Assembly: GCA_005406025.1 (NCBI GenBank)
Contig: BGZK01002022.1
Span: forward strand, 1 to 64,000
Direction of reading: 5' to 3'
DNA length: 64,000 bases
From: Eumeta japonica
Taxonomy: Eukaryota > Arthropoda > Insecta > Lepidoptera > Psychidae
This document shows positions 1 through 12,110 of the stretch, piece after piece (within the stretch, counting starts at the first letter, position 1; each line of letters starts with the position of its first letter). The notes beneath the pieces are model-generated. The model was not told where the DNA came from and ran no database searches. It saw only the letters and a program-made list of their open reading frames with translations. The position numbers and the translations under genes are program-made.

Positions 1-1090
1 TGTAGTTAACAATATTTGGAAAATCCAAAAGTGCACGACTCATAATGTTCATTCGTTTTTGTTAATAACTATTAAACGACACAAATCGTTAACCATTTTC
101 AATACCAATCTCCGGACAGTGGATCTCAAGCTAAAAAAATGGATCAAATTAGTGAATTTTGCTCGCTCATCGTGTCCGGAACGAAAAAAGTGTTGATTGA
201 CAGGAAATTTCTTTGACTATTTTGATAGTTTTCTAATTGTATTATGTTAAATCGATTTGAACCAATGATAGAATTAATCTTCATTAAATTATCTATCAAA
301 TAGTGCACAGGTTAATAAAATTACATGAATTATTAATCGTGTTATTGATGAAAAAAGTTACGAAATTGAGGAAAAAAAATTATTCGTTCGTAGAGCACTT
401 CTTAATGCTTCGCATTATGAGTCGTGCAATAAATACGAGTTTGTTCTATATCAAATAATTGGCTGATTAAAACTTGGTATCGTGTAATATTGGAAAAGAA
501 TACAAAATTTCAAAAAATTGGCTGTTTTTAAGAAGTAAAATTCTTAACTAATTATTTAAATAATGAAAGTTTAAGAAACTATTATGAATAATAAAAATAA
601 TATATTTGAGTTTTTTACTAGTTCATTTGCGTATAAACAATTTATAAAAAAAATATTTAAAAAAAATTTTCACTACGTTATTTATTGGCACTGTTAGATG
701 CAAAAACAACCATCATATGACATGTTTAAAAAAAAATTAACAGTATTTTATGGAATTTTAATTTTTCCTTTAATCTAAAAAAATATAATAAATAAAATAA
801 ATAACTTATAAAAAATTATAATGTGAATCTATTAAGCACTGTATCTAAGAGGGACTCCATGAATAAACAAATTTATAGAGCAAATTATTTAAAAAAAATT
901 TTGCTGTCTACAATAAAAACGGAGGTACGGAAATAATTTGTTAATTAACAATGGCCTGATGTGTTAAGAAACCAACTTTAAATTTTTTTGCCAAAGGGAA
1001 ATTATTGTTTCAATTATGAAGAATAATCCATGACTAATTATTTTATTTTATATTTAATACCCCAAAAAGCATTATTTATGAAGCCTACTC
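1..1090. other. AT-rich non-coding DNA
   Basis: Very AT-rich with many A and T runs. Apart from the terminal-repeat element at 32-428, no gene or motif is recognised. Confidence 0.6.
32..428. mobile_element. MITE-like element with 16-bp terminal inverted repeats
   Basis: TGCACGACTCATAATG at 32-47 is the exact reverse complement of 413-428. The 397-bp interval also has CCGGACA (about 113) inverted as TGTCCGG (about 173). No coding capacity. The exact 16-bp match supports a small non-autonomous DNA element; family unknown. Confidence 0.6.
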
Positions 1091-1130
1091 AATTTTGAGG
1101 TAGCGCACGTATGCGGTAGCGGTTGTGCTG

Positions 1131-1470
1131 AGCGCTATTTTTAACCGACTTCAAAAAAGGAGGACGTACTTTGTTCGTCTGTATGTATTTTTTTATATAT
1201 GTCCAGCGATAATTTCACCAATTGTGGACCAATTTCACTCCCGAAGTGGTCTCATAGTCCCTAAGTCAGGATCCGATGATGGGATCCTAGAAAAATCGAG
1301 GGAAAACTTCATATATTATAAGCAGGTTTAGTGTGTTTGGGCTCTCTTTGCAGTTGTTTACGTTTCTGCGTACAGTATTCATCATATCCTGCTACGCTGA
1401 TGGTGGAAGCCACAGCACTCCTCAACGGTTAGGAGTTAGGAGATAATTTGTCACGAGAAACTACTCTTCA
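1131..1470 (+). repeat. ACCGACTTCAAAAAAGG dispersed repeat copy
   Basis: It starts TTTTTAACCGACTTCAAAAA and continues with ordered blocks: GTTCGTCTGTATGT, CAGCGATAA, GGTC(T/C)CATAG, AAGTCAGGATCCGATGATGG, CACAGCACT and GAGAAACTACTC. The same order recurs at 14095-14480. I recall this as a very common lepidopteran interspersed repeat. Non-coding; the short open frame inside is spurious. Confidence 0.8.
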
Positions 1471-2960
1471 GTAGTTATAAGTTACATCTAGTATACACTG
1501 AATTAAAATTGATTACTTATTAATCTACCAGGATATATTCATTTGTCATTATAATTCGAACGTGACAATCTTTGCAAGAACACACCGGAATTACGAGCGA
1601 TAACAGTAGACATAAAGTAAAATAATTTAGTGTTAAAGTAAATAAAAATGTAATGTGTATGAATTGTAGAACCTTATATTATAAAGAATAAGTATAATTT
1701 GTGTAGTTTGTATAAGAATAATTCGGTAGCTGCACTCCAACTAAGAATGTAAAGACCCCGGAGTGACCACCAGTCTACAATAAATTCGGGATCGGACCTG
1801 CTTTTCAATTGGCTCCGTGCAATAGCAGAGGAGTTGTCTAGGTGATTTTATTACGCATGGTCAAATACACATGTCATGTAGCTGAATGAATTATAAAGTT
1901 ATAATTACTCGATAATTAAAAGTGTAAAATAAATTTTGCAAAAATAAAAATGTCTTCTAAAACCTAGTCAAATTAAAAATAAAACTCCTAAAACAACTAA
2001 TCAGTTGTTTTAGGACTCGGTTCCAACTAAAGCAATGCTAAAAAACATGTATAGTATTTCCTTCTCCTTCATTTTTTTTCCATTATTTTCTTATTAATAG
2101 TTTTCCAGTCATTAACAAAAAAACGAAATGTCCTTTTTCTTAACTTGAATACCTTTTGCAATATTTGTGTGTTACAAAATCCTCCAAATACACTTTTCTA
2201 CGCATTATTTCAAATCCATTAGCTTTATCAAGAATTAATGCGAATTTAAACTTGCGAACTTTTTAAAATTTGGCCCTTTGCTAATATGTTCAAATTTATC
2301 TTCGGTAAAAGCTTTTTGATACAAATCGAACCAGAAGGCTTCTTGCGTAATGTAAGTGGTATCAATTTGTGCCATTTACGAGACAAAACAAGACGCTTTT
2401 AACTGTGATCTAGATACTTTAATAAGTGGCTTTTGGCATTTCACTAAAATTCGTCTATTAAAAATCATGAGTGTTTAGTGCGTTGCTTTTGAATCTTAAA
2501 AATATCGGGTTTGAACTGGTATTATTTGGGCAAACTGACCAAGTTTTTACTTAAGGAGATACATTGATGAAAATACAGTTTTGGTTTTTCCTCGTTCTTA
2601 TTAAATGCGTTTGAGTTACGTGTTTGAATTGCAAATATGTGTTTTTTAACCATTTATATTAGCATACTGTAAAAGGAATACACAGTTTGACAAAATTTTC
2701 TGGATAGAATAAAATTTCTTAATAGACTCTTGACATTTACCTTTTTATCTGTTATTTTGAAACGTTAACGGATTTCTCTATAATTCTTATTCAGGATAAT
2801 AGTAATAACTATTTTCGACATATAATGGTAAAACAATTTCTATTAATAGACTCGTTTTATTTTAAACGAATCTTATTTGGTTTGGCGCTTATGTCTTTTA
2901 CTTTGGGTTCACGCACACTACTGCTATTTAATTTTTGTACATATAATAGTTTTACCCGCA
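1471..2960. other. AT-rich, no recognised feature
   Basis: No protein-like frame, RNA gene or clear repeat. A small GTTTTAGGA/TCCTAAAAC inverted pair sits at about 1986-2015. Confidence 0.6.
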
Positions 2961-3125
2961 TACTCAGCGGCCAGACGCCCGTCATTGGTGATGCGAACGC
3001 GCGGGCCACCACCCCTCTCGTCATTGCGGTATCGCCTTAAGTCAGATCAAACCAATTTTTCGTGTGTCGGATAGCATGTTTTAAGCCGTTGGCGTCGGCG
3101 TCCCATGCCAAAAAGAGGGAGGTGA
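2961..3125. other. GC-rich island
   Basis: About 160 bp of raised GC in AT-rich surroundings. Overlapping open frames occur but none resembles a protein. It may be conserved non-coding DNA. Confidence 0.25.
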
Positions 3126-4162
3126 GGAATAAAAAGAGAAATGTGACGTAAATCATGACGAGGTACATTTGTAATGACAAATTCGTGATTCACTTTCTTC
3201 TTATCATAGTTATTTAATGATTTCTTTTTTTTTGTTTTAGTTGAATATTAGGGTGCCATTAAAAACAAATGCATAAAAATTACCTTTTAGCGGCGAATGT
3301 AAGTTATTAAATAGTTTATTTAAATGACGTGTATGGCAATATGGCAACATCATCATTACTTTGAATTTTAAGAAATTTGTATTTTAATTCAAAGTTACCT
3401 TCTATCTACATATTTTTATTGTTAAAATAGCTAATTTAAATTGATTTCATTAAAAATCAATACAATCACTTGTATTTGTACTTGCTACAATTTTAAAATC
3501 GTGTTACAAATATATAATATTTCTCATTTTGTATGTCCTATGAAATTTGTGCATAGGACACTATTTTTATGAACATTAAAATTAATTAATTCACATTTGT
3601 ACAGTTTTAAAGTCTACTTACGAATTTTTATTCTGAATCATCTCAGGTACAATTTTAATTCTTAATTGCTGTACGACTTATCTAGACTAAGCCGGTTTGA
3701 CAACTATCAAAAATAGCCTATCAAAATCGAAATAAAATTTAGCATATATTATTAGGAATAGTCTAAGCTTTCCTATTAGCGAGAGAATATTTACAATAGA
3801 TTCAGTTGTTAAAGACATCATCCTTTAAAAACAATTAACAGCAAACGAATTATTTCTCTATAATACTAGTCAGATGCAGATAGGCAGATAGTTTATGAGC
3901 CTTTCTGCTACTTTCTCCAGAAACATAGACATAGTTCCGCTGTCGTATTTTAGCTCGAATCCAGTTGTTATTTACTTTAGTTTACGCAGACAGATTTATC
4001 ATAGCGGGTTAGAAAGGTACGGACACGGGTCGGCCACGCGAACCTTATCGCGGCCATCTGTGGTGCAGGTGAATTCTGCAACAAATTTAGGCAATTGGAA
4101 AACGTAATCTTAACAATAACAATTTGAATGTTTATGGCGTAAAAGGAGGACTGAATGAGAAG
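3126..4162. other. AT-rich, no recognised feature
   Basis: Nothing beyond A/T-rich filler; slightly higher GC at 4015-4085 without recognised content. Confidence 0.55.
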
Positions 4163-5139
4163 AAAAAAAACCGGCCAGGTGCGTGTCGGGCAACGCGCAG
4201 TGTAGGGTTCCGTAGTTGCCCGTGCACTTTGAAAGGGGCTCTTTGTTTGATATCTATGAACTTAATAATTGAGTTAGGCGTCTAATAACGGGTGTTAAGG
4301 GTGTTGTGATTTTATTTACTTATAAGTTTACATGGTTTGTTAACTTATATTTACTACTTAGTTCACACGAACAACAACGTTATCAATGTAATTTTTAATA
4401 AAGTTTATAAATTTTACTTTGTACTTCTTCGAAGTTGATTGAAATTATCTATTCGTTAAATTTTGAAGTCTACTTAGATGTGATAGTCTTTCTTTTATAT
4501 TCGTTATATATACTACCGTGAATTTTCTTGCATATCCAGGGATGACTATTAATCAAATCGGAGAAGGAGATACTTAACTCTATCAAAACTGGTATTTTAA
4601 AGCTTAATATTTCACAAACGGACCCTCAAATCAAAAAAGAGTTTTCAATAGCCGGCAATATTTTTGAATGAGCTATCTAGAGATACCATCCACCACGGAG
4701 TAAACCAAAAGAAAAAAAATCATGTTTTTTAAAGCTTTATGCTAGAAAGTAGCCAAAAATTTCTGGGATGACCTGCAGGATCAACCGTCTTTATAATCTT
4801 TGAGCTTGAAAACTTCAAAAAAATCATAGATAACTATATTTTGGAACTCAATAAAACACATCGATAAACGCCACAGTGGGAAGTTTTAGGGTTAGCTCGC
4901 AGAGTCAACCGTTTTACAGATTTTATTTTTGCTTAATCATAAAAGCTGTAATACTGATATGTACAAAATTAAGGAAGACAGTAAATAACAGTCGGCCTAG
5001 AGTGAATGGGGTTCGCGCTAAGAATCCGCAAATTAATGAATGGAAATAAATTAATCCTTTATGTATTTAACACTAACATGCTGCAGAGCTAAACCCTCAG
5101 TGTCCGAGTTCAACTCACACTTGGCCGGCGTTTTTTTTT
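4163..5139. mobile_element. ~980-bp dispersed element with inverted ends
   Basis: The left end (AAAACCGGCCAGGTGCGTGT, then GGGTTCCGTAG) and the right end (TCACACTTGGCCGGCGTTTT, preceded by CCCTCAGTGTCCGAGT) are inverted and similar over about 50 bp. I recall the end sequence AAACCGGCCAAGTGCGAGTC as typical of a common lepidopteran interspersed repeat. The interior includes two copies of a GCAGGGTCAACCGTTTTACAG-like block (about 4775 and 4895), which also occurs at 21120-21145. No coding capacity. Confidence 0.65.
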
Positions 5140-5309
5140 AATTAATTGTAATTGACAATTGATAGTAACAAAAGCTGAGGTAAGTAATTGCAAACACACC
5201 TTCCTATTAGTAATACCTACATAGGCTTCCGGCTCCATTTAACCGCAGTCGGTTAATATTAGTCCTATTTTCCCTTCTCATAGCAAATGCTAATAGCTAG
5301 ATAATTTAT

Positions 5310-5480
5310 AAAACGGGTAGAATTGTCCGGAGAGACGGCGTACGGTGCGCGAATGCAAATTTCAACTACATACGGAGAAACTTTGAAGGTGCGACACGGT
5401 GAACGGTCTGGACTTCATTACGTCCGGAGCTAAATATACATCGAGCCTATTCATTAAAAGCTATTGATGTAATGCTTTTG
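5310..5480. other. GC-richer non-coding block
   Basis: A block of about 170 bp with GTCCGG motifs at both ends (about 5326 and 5421) and no coding similarity. Possible conserved element. Confidence 0.2.
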
Positions 5481-7530
5481 TTTAAAAAAATTATATAAAA
5501 GCGTGTATTGTTTTACAATAACATAAGGGGCAGTATTCATTTAAAAACATATATAATTTTTAATTATAATGTTGTACATGATATCATATAGCTTATAAAA
5601 CTTACGAGGGAAGTATAATTATGTTTTGATGTATTTGTATTTTTTATCCTTATATTACATAAAAACATATACAAATGACGCAGATATAGATATACAAAAG
5701 GCCGGTTGATTTTTAGTATTCTATCAATTAAAATTAAACGACACCGAATTAGACAGCCACTTTCAATAGCGAAACTACTTTCCGAGATTCAGAAACTAAT
5801 AAAAAACTTGTCTCTATACACTTAGATTTACGGGCGTGATACGCATACGCGCACACAGTCATCCGGACTCCCATGTTTTTTTTTGTACTAAATGGAATAA
5901 TATATCTAAATATATCAAATACGTTATCAGGGTTGTGTTTTCCTGATAGACGTGTATTCATATTAGCCTATAAGCGCAATATGCATATAATAGAGAAACT
6001 TTAAGTCCCGCAGACTGCTCGATTTTGACATGTCGAGAGTGGAGCACCACCTCTCAAGCTTCACGCTACGAGTCCTTCAATAAAATCATACTCGTTTTGT
6101 AACTATGTAGGCACGTTCCTCGTCCGCTACGACTTCCAATTTAACGGTCTTTAACAAAATTTTACCAATCAACTTACTGGAAGAGACTTCTTTTTGTCGA
6201 GTTCCTCACAGTGCAGCGAATTTGTGTAATTTCAAAAGTTTAAGATACTAAGTTTAAGTCTGTCCTCTTTTGAACGTTTGTCCGTCGCTATAGCGAAATT
6301 CTGTTTGCTATGAATTTTTACTGCTTTAGCTGTGATATATTTGAACGAGAATCACGTGTCGATCCCAAAAGCTAAATAACATTTCAATTTTAAAATATAA
6401 TTATAAGAATAAATATTAATATATTATTGTGTATAAGTGGCATTGAAATGCACTGAAAAAAAGTTTCTAGTTGTTAATCTATGCTCATATTCAAAAGAAT
6501 AGAGGTTTATAGGGTTGTTTATTTTTAATCGGTTTAAAGTTATTGTTATTGTAAATTAGATACCATTTACAGCCAGATGTATTTTAAATACATCTGGAAG
6601 TAAAGGTTTGAATTTTTTGTCATTATAGGTTTTAAAATTTCTAAGTTTTCATATGTTAGCCACTAATAGGAAGTTATTAATTTTAAAGGGTTGATATAAT
6701 ATAAGGTTATTCTTTTCATTTTACTATTAAGAATTTATTGTTGATTTTTGAAATAAGCCTTTAACTGCACATAGAACAGAGTAAATAAATATCAAGTATA
6801 TTGTATAATATGAGAGAATAAATCCAGGTCAAAAGTTAAGTATAAGATAAGTAATATTTACGCTAATACCTCAAGTTTTTTTTATATTGTTATCATTGTT
6901 TCTGTTTGTATGGATTTAATAATTATTTATTAAAATTTGACACTTCTTTAATGTTCGACAGACTAGGTCTAGATACATAGGATTTTCCAGAGCAATTCTC
7001 GCTGATCCTTCAATCACACAATCGCTCTATAGATTTATCTTGTCAGTTTACATTCATTTATTCTTTCCATTTAACCAAACGACCGTAACATACCTTTTTC
7101 TACTCCAGTCACCGCAACTATGTTCTGATATCGCTAGCCATTTGAACTTTGACATTTGACATTTACATATCTATCTTTCAAACACTTTACACACACTACG
7201 CAGCGATTGGATCTCAACTGCATTGAATTTACTTTTATGTTTTTTCTGCCACACCCAGCTTTCGCTACTTTCGTACAGACTTCGTGTAAATGTATGTGCG
7301 AAATGTAAATGTGCGAAACTGCTCAATGTTGAGACCTTTTCAATTAAAATTACACCACTACATTGCACGCACAAATACAGAGAGAGTAAGTACGGAGGAT
7401 TGAATTTGAAATAAAAGTTCAAACTTTTTTTCACATATTTATGTTTTGTTTAATTCATCCTTTTTTTTTTTGAGCACGATAAACCGTTGAATAACTACGG
7501 AAGAGTAACAGTTTCATTTATCTAAAAAAA
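5481..7530. other. AT-rich, no recognised feature
   Basis: Short open frames only. Nothing that resembles a gene, RNA or well-defined repeat. Confidence 0.55.
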
Positions 7531-8330
7531 AGTCGCTCGGACGGCGGCGGCGCGTTTTTTGACAGAAAAACAAAAATCGTGGCACGAGACACGGCGACCG
7601 CTCCATTGTGTCGTTTTATTACGAACGCGACGGGCGAGCGAGGCGCTGATAGCTTTTGTAGGACTTCAATCGTTTGCATCAGACATTTCGATTAAATACA
7701 AACCTTGTGCGCTCACGTTTAGGGTCGAAATCGTGACATTTCATATGTGCGACATGGGTATCTTTAGAATGAATCTATTTGTTAACATTGTATTAGAATA
7801 AAAAACTCTATGTTTCTGAACATAAAGTCGAAATTTCATCGTACAATTGGATAGAGTTTTTGCAGACAGCGCGTAGTTGCGTTAGAAATAGTGGACGCGG
7901 TACCCGCGAGCCGTCACGCGCCGTATTGTCTGGGTGCTGGCAAAAAAAACTTACGGCAATAAAAAAGTCGAGCCGACAGCGAAGGTCCCGCCTGATGTAA
8001 TTACCTGTGCTCGAGTAACGAATTTCGTTCCCTTACAGAGGGCGCGCCGGTCCCGATTTACGTTTGGACCTCGCCGCGCGTATGTATATGTCGGGCATCT
8101 CGTTCGTGCCCTTTTAGTAGTTTCCGTTGCAAGATCTACCTCTGGTGGGGAATTATTTTATGGTAGCCTACGGGTCCGTTCGCGTGAAAACGTACTACTC
8201 CCTTTTATGTTTCCGATTTCCATTCTGATAATAATTTCAGTTCCAATTCTATTACAGTTTCTAATCCTAGCCGTGACCTCGATTCGTTATCTAGCATCGC
8301 GAATTATAAGCATGTACTTTCTATTAGATG
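7531..8330. other. GC-rich segment, non-coding as far as can be seen
   Basis: GC-rich stretches at 7540-7720 and 7860-8110. The longest open frame (7934-8395, plus) begins only with GTG and has no recognisable domain; hydrophobic residues near its end come from T-rich sequence. It may be a conserved regulatory block or an old repeat. It abuts the RTE relic at 8.3 kb. Confidence 0.3.
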
Positions 8331-9240
8331 TTCCATATGGAGTTGTGGCTTATACTGTTAAAGGCTTTACTATAGTCTATGAACGCTATATATAAAGGTA
8401 TCTTAAATTCTTTATACATCTCCATTACTTGTTTCAGTGAGTGTAAATTGTCTGTTGTGCTAAAGTCTAATCTAAATCCTGCCCGTTCTGTTGGTTGTGT
8501 TGTGTCTATCTCTTTTGCTATTCTCTTAAGTATTATCGATGAGAAGGGCTTGTATAAGCATGGCAGTAAGCGTATGGGTCTATAGTTGCCTATATCCAAG
8601 GGGTTACCATTCTTATAAAGGAGTATGATGTCAGATGAGAACCATTGTTATGGTATTGTTTCTGTTTGTAGTATAAGATTAAATAGTTCTGTGAAGTGCT
8701 TGAGTAGTACCGGTGTTGAGTGTTTAAGCATTTCATTACTTATTTTATCAGGTCCAGGACATTTTGAATTTTTCAATGATTTAATATGTTTATATACTTC
8801 ATTTTCTGTTATTGGGGAAATATTTTCTGTATTAGGAATGTAGCTTGTTATTTCTTCGATGTCGTTCCCTTGTTTTCTTTTTTTGTAGAGTTCTTTATAG
8901 TAATTGGTTGCCTGGTCTACTATGTCTTGTCTACATGTTGTTCCTTTGGATTTAGTTTCTAATTTTTCTATCCACTTTTTATTTAGACTTAATTCCTTAA
9001 ACGCCCGTTTGGTGCTTCTGAACTTGGCTATGTTTTGTGTTATAACGTTTTGTCTGTGTTTTTTGTAGTCTTTTTTTATCTCTTTGTTGGTTTGTTTAAA
9101 TAGTTGCCAAAGTTGGTTTTTCATCTCTATGTTAGTTTTTTGTGGATATGAGTTTGATACGTTTTGTTATTGATGATATTGTATCATCGCTAAATATTTT
9201 ATGCCTTTTCTGTAGCTTTTCTGTATTTCTGAAAATTGAC
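8324..9240 (-). pseudogene. RTE-like non-LTR retrotransposon, reverse transcriptase fragment
   Basis: The minus strand encodes the linker between endonuclease and reverse transcriptase and the first RT blocks: CPGPDKISNEMLKH, SSDIILLYKNGNPLDIGNYR, then PIRLLPCLYKPFSSIILKRI, ERAGFRLDFSTTDNLHSLKQ and FIDYSKAFNSISHNSIW. This is the palm/fingers region of RTE-type LINEs (AFDSI is usual; here AFNSI). One in-frame TAA at 8648-8650 interrupts it, and a frame change near 9140 separates an earlier stretch (EKLQKRHKIFSDDTISSITK). The copy stops abruptly at about 8335, before the YADD catalytic box, and lacks the endonuclease. It is an inactive, truncated copy. Confidence 0.88.
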
Positions 9241-9539
9241 GTAAAACGTAAAAGACAAGACTCAAACTCACCAAAAAACCTACAACAGCCCAAAAAACAT
9301 TACGTATCCTCAAAAACAAATAGAATTAATGCGTTTGATAGGATGCGAGGAAGAAGCAACTCTCTGTCAACACCACCGCACCATTCAAACACAGCGCATA
9401 GGATATCGCCATCAGCCGCCGGAATGCAACAAAAAATAAAGCAAAGCAGCCATTAATCGACAAAACTGATCCATTTCCCAAGCTGACTGGTCCTCGTGGG
9501 AAATTAGACCACAACCCTCTTTCCAACCGGTTAAATACC

Positions 9540-9640
9540 TCACTCTTATAGAATACGGAGGTGAAGTAGTACCTTCCGCTGTTGTGATTCGTCCAGTGAA
9601 TGAGAGTTCCGGTGGCTCATTCCCTCCCTGAATCCTTCCA
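9540..9640 (+). repeat. fragment of the 'CGTCCAGTGAATGAGAG' dispersed repeat
   Basis: CCTTCCGCTGTTGTGATTCG, TCCAGTGAATGAGAGTTCCG and GTGGCTCATTCC parallel 35550-35600 (GCTTCCGCTGTTGC, TCCAGTGAGTGAAAGTTCCG, ATGGATCACCCT). I recall this as a frequent lepidopteran repeat module. Confidence 0.7.
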
Positions 9641-9729
9641 ACAGCCCGATACCTCTTTTACAATTAAAATATATAATATAAAATTTAAAAAAATATGAAA
9701 ACAACTTGGGAGTGTCATAAACAACGAAA

Positions 9730-11420
9730 TAGGGAAAATTAAAGGTCGCGATTTTGACTTCGAACTTAAGATAAATGATAAAATTCTAAAAAAAGACAGA
9801 AGTTGCCGAAGCCTTTGAAACAATTTTTACTACAATTCAATTTCGACAACCAAATCTCTCAATGTATCTCCCACTCTTGTTGAAACCTTCCAGGGAAAAT
9901 ATTCCTCCGATTAATATTAATTTGGAATTTAAATATATTAATTCGGAAAACATTATTAAGACTTTTAAGTCGTTGGATATGAAAAAGATTGTTGATCTTC
10001 ATGGTCTGTCAGTTAAAATTGTAAACTTCAATATTGATTGAATTGCACCACATTTGACGTTTGTTTTTAATAAATGGTTATATGATGGGACGTTTCCTGA
10101 TCTGATGAAAGAAAGCAAAGGTGGTAGTAAATCGAACCTCACTCACTAACTTTAGGTCTATATCTGTACTGTCGACATTAAGTAAAAATTTTGAAAAGTT
10201 GATCTTAAATGAACTTCTACTACATTTTTATATTGATAATCTAATTTCCAAAAAACAGCTTGGTTTCACACGGGGTCGCTAAACAACCGATGCTGGTGTT
10301 GAGCTTATTGAGAAAATTTTTGAAGCCTGGGAGGATTCGCGGAATGCGATAGGAGTGTTTGCGATCTCTACAAGGCATTTTACCGTGTAAATCACGAAAC
10401 ACTAATCAAGAAACTACATCATTATGGAGTTACGAGTCGTGCACTCGATTTATTGACATCATATTTTACTAATAGGGTTCAGAAGGTCGATGACAATAAC
10501 ATAATATCATCTGGATCCGTGGTCTGCATGGGGGTGCCACAGGTATCGATTCTCGGTCCGTTTCTCTTTTTAGTTTATATTAATGACTTACCAAGTCTTG
10601 TTAAAGATATTCATGAGATAGTACTGTTTGCAGGTGATACCTCTTTATTATTCAAAGATAAAAGACATCCACTCGTTTACGACGATGTGAACATTGCTAT
10701 CTCCAAAATTGAAAAATGGTTCAGTCTAAATAATTTACTTCTTAATAGGAAGAAAACAAAATCTGTGAAATTTTCACTTTTAAATGTAGAGTGGATTTGG
10801 TTTTATTTTAATAGGAAACGAGGAATTAGAGCTTGTTGACACTACTATATTCCTAGGTCTTAGACAATAAACTTCAGTGGGGTCCCCATATCGGTTACTT
10901 GGCGAAAAGGCTTAGCTCTGCTGCATTTGCATTAAAAAAAATAAGAAATTCGTCCGATATCAAGACCACTATTGGTTTATTTTGGCTGTTTCCTTAGTTT
11001 GATGTTATATGGCATCTTGCTTTGGGGACATGCTGCGAATGTTCGAAAAAGCGGGTTGTTCGTGCAATTTACGAACTGGGACCTCGTGTTTTTCTTAGAA
11101 GTAAGTTTAAAGAAATTGGAATTTTAACTGTGGTATCACAGTTTATTTATCAAAATTTAATATATATTAAAAAATTAGATTGTTTCAATAAAAATAGTGA
11201 TAGACATTATTTCAACACTAGAAATAAAAAGGAACTGTGTTTTCATGATAGTCGACTGGATAGGGTCACAAATTATTTTAGGGGGCTCTGTGTGCGCATA
11301 TTCAATGAGGTTCCTGTAGATATATAAAATTTACCTTTATATAAATTTAAAGTATTTATTAAGCAAACACTTTGCACAGAACGGTATTATACAATCTCTG
11401 AATACTTGGAGGATAAATAG
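9730..11420 (+). pseudogene. jockey-like LINE reverse transcriptase, decayed
   Basis: Conceptual reading in shifting frames gives the order expected for a jockey-superfamily RT: INLEFKYINSENIIKTFKSL, NFRSISVLSTLSKNFEKLIL, KKQLGFTRGR(stop)TTDAG, then (10453-10839) GVPQVSILGPFLFLVYINDL, IHEIVLFAGDTSLLFKDK, then GPRVFLRSKFKEIGILTV and HYFNTRNKKELCFHDSR, ending near TERYYTISEYLEDK at about 11418. The catalytic FADD box reads FAGD, losing a catalytic aspartate. Several frameshifts and stops are present. It is inactive. A 3' UTR with a TTGTTGTT end follows. Confidence 0.88.
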
Positions 11421-11496
11421 ACGTAATGAATTCGACTTCCTACAGGTTTTTTCCTGCAATAGTTTTATATATGTATAAGATATGTTATCTCTTTAA

Positions 11497-11624
11497 TATA
11501 AAATGAATAAACTTGTTGTTGTTCTATAAACAAAGAAACGACATTTAATGTTTATTCTTCTATAAAATGAATAAACTTGTTGTTGTTCTATAAACAAAGA
11601 AACGACATTTAATGTTTATTCTTC
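11497..11624. repeat. perfect 64-bp tandem duplication
   Basis: Units 11497-11560 and 11561-11624 are identical. The unit carries AATGAATAAACTTGTTGTTG, which looks like the 3' end of the jockey-like element with its TTG tail. The duplication is therefore recent relative to the decayed element body. Confidence 0.95.
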
Positions 11625-11804
11625 TTCATTATTATTTACAATTACTTTTATTGAAATGACATGACACTTAGTTATGACATGAACATTCTTTTTGACATTT
11701 TTTTTTAATCTTAACCAAAGACAAAATCACTATAGCTCTATAGCCAATATTAAAGAATTAGTATAGTAATTACTTTACAAATGTTTGCATTTCTATAAAA
11801 TTGG

Positions 11805-11875
11805 TTTGAAAAGAGCTATCCTCAAGTTTCTTGTTCGTTTTTCTTGAGGTATAACTTGCCTTACGAACGAGTGGT
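11805..11875 (+). repeat. tail block shared with 56.8 kb
   Basis: AAAGAGCTATCCTCAAGTTT, CTTGTTCGTTTTTCTTGAGG and the following CTTGCCTTACGAACGAG occur in similar form at about 56802-56850 after the second jockey-like relic. It is part of a dispersed element, perhaps a second repeat that often sits behind this LINE. Confidence 0.6.
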
Positions 11876-11987
11876 AATTTAAAAAAGTGGAAAAGATTGA
11901 AAAATAATTAACTATAAAGACGTATTTCAAGTGTTATATTATGACCTATGAAATAAAGATATTTTTTGAATTTTATTAGATGTCTAT

Positions 11988-12110
11988 ATGCCCTTCCAAA
12001 AGGCCGACAACGCACTGGTGAGTTCTCTGGGATTGCAGGTGTCCAAGACCGGCGGCGGCCATCTACTGTATAATGGCTTGCCTGCTCGTATTTCCCTCGA
12101 ATATGTTCCA
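11988..12110 (+). repeat. AAAGGCCGACAACGCACT dispersed repeat end
   Basis: It begins CCAAAAGGCCGACAACGCAC, then GTGAGTTCTCTGG, GGTGTCC, GGCGGCGGCCATC and GCCTGCTCGTATTTCC. The same module follows the CGTCCAGTGAG module at 35676-35775. I recall GGCCGGCAACGCACTCGTGA with GTGTCCATGGGCGGCGG as an abundant lepidopteran repeat end. Non-coding. Confidence 0.8.

Noticed and set aside
7934..8395. 153-codon open frame on plus
   Set aside because: It begins with GTG, has no recognisable domain, and its hydrophobic end is produced by T-rich sequence; not supported as a gene.
9142..9456. 104-codon frame on plus with KRKRQDSNSPKNLQQPKKHY, possibly a LINE ORF1 start
   Set aside because: Resemblance to a basic N-terminal ORF1 segment is too weak, and it overlaps the antisense RTE relic; not called.
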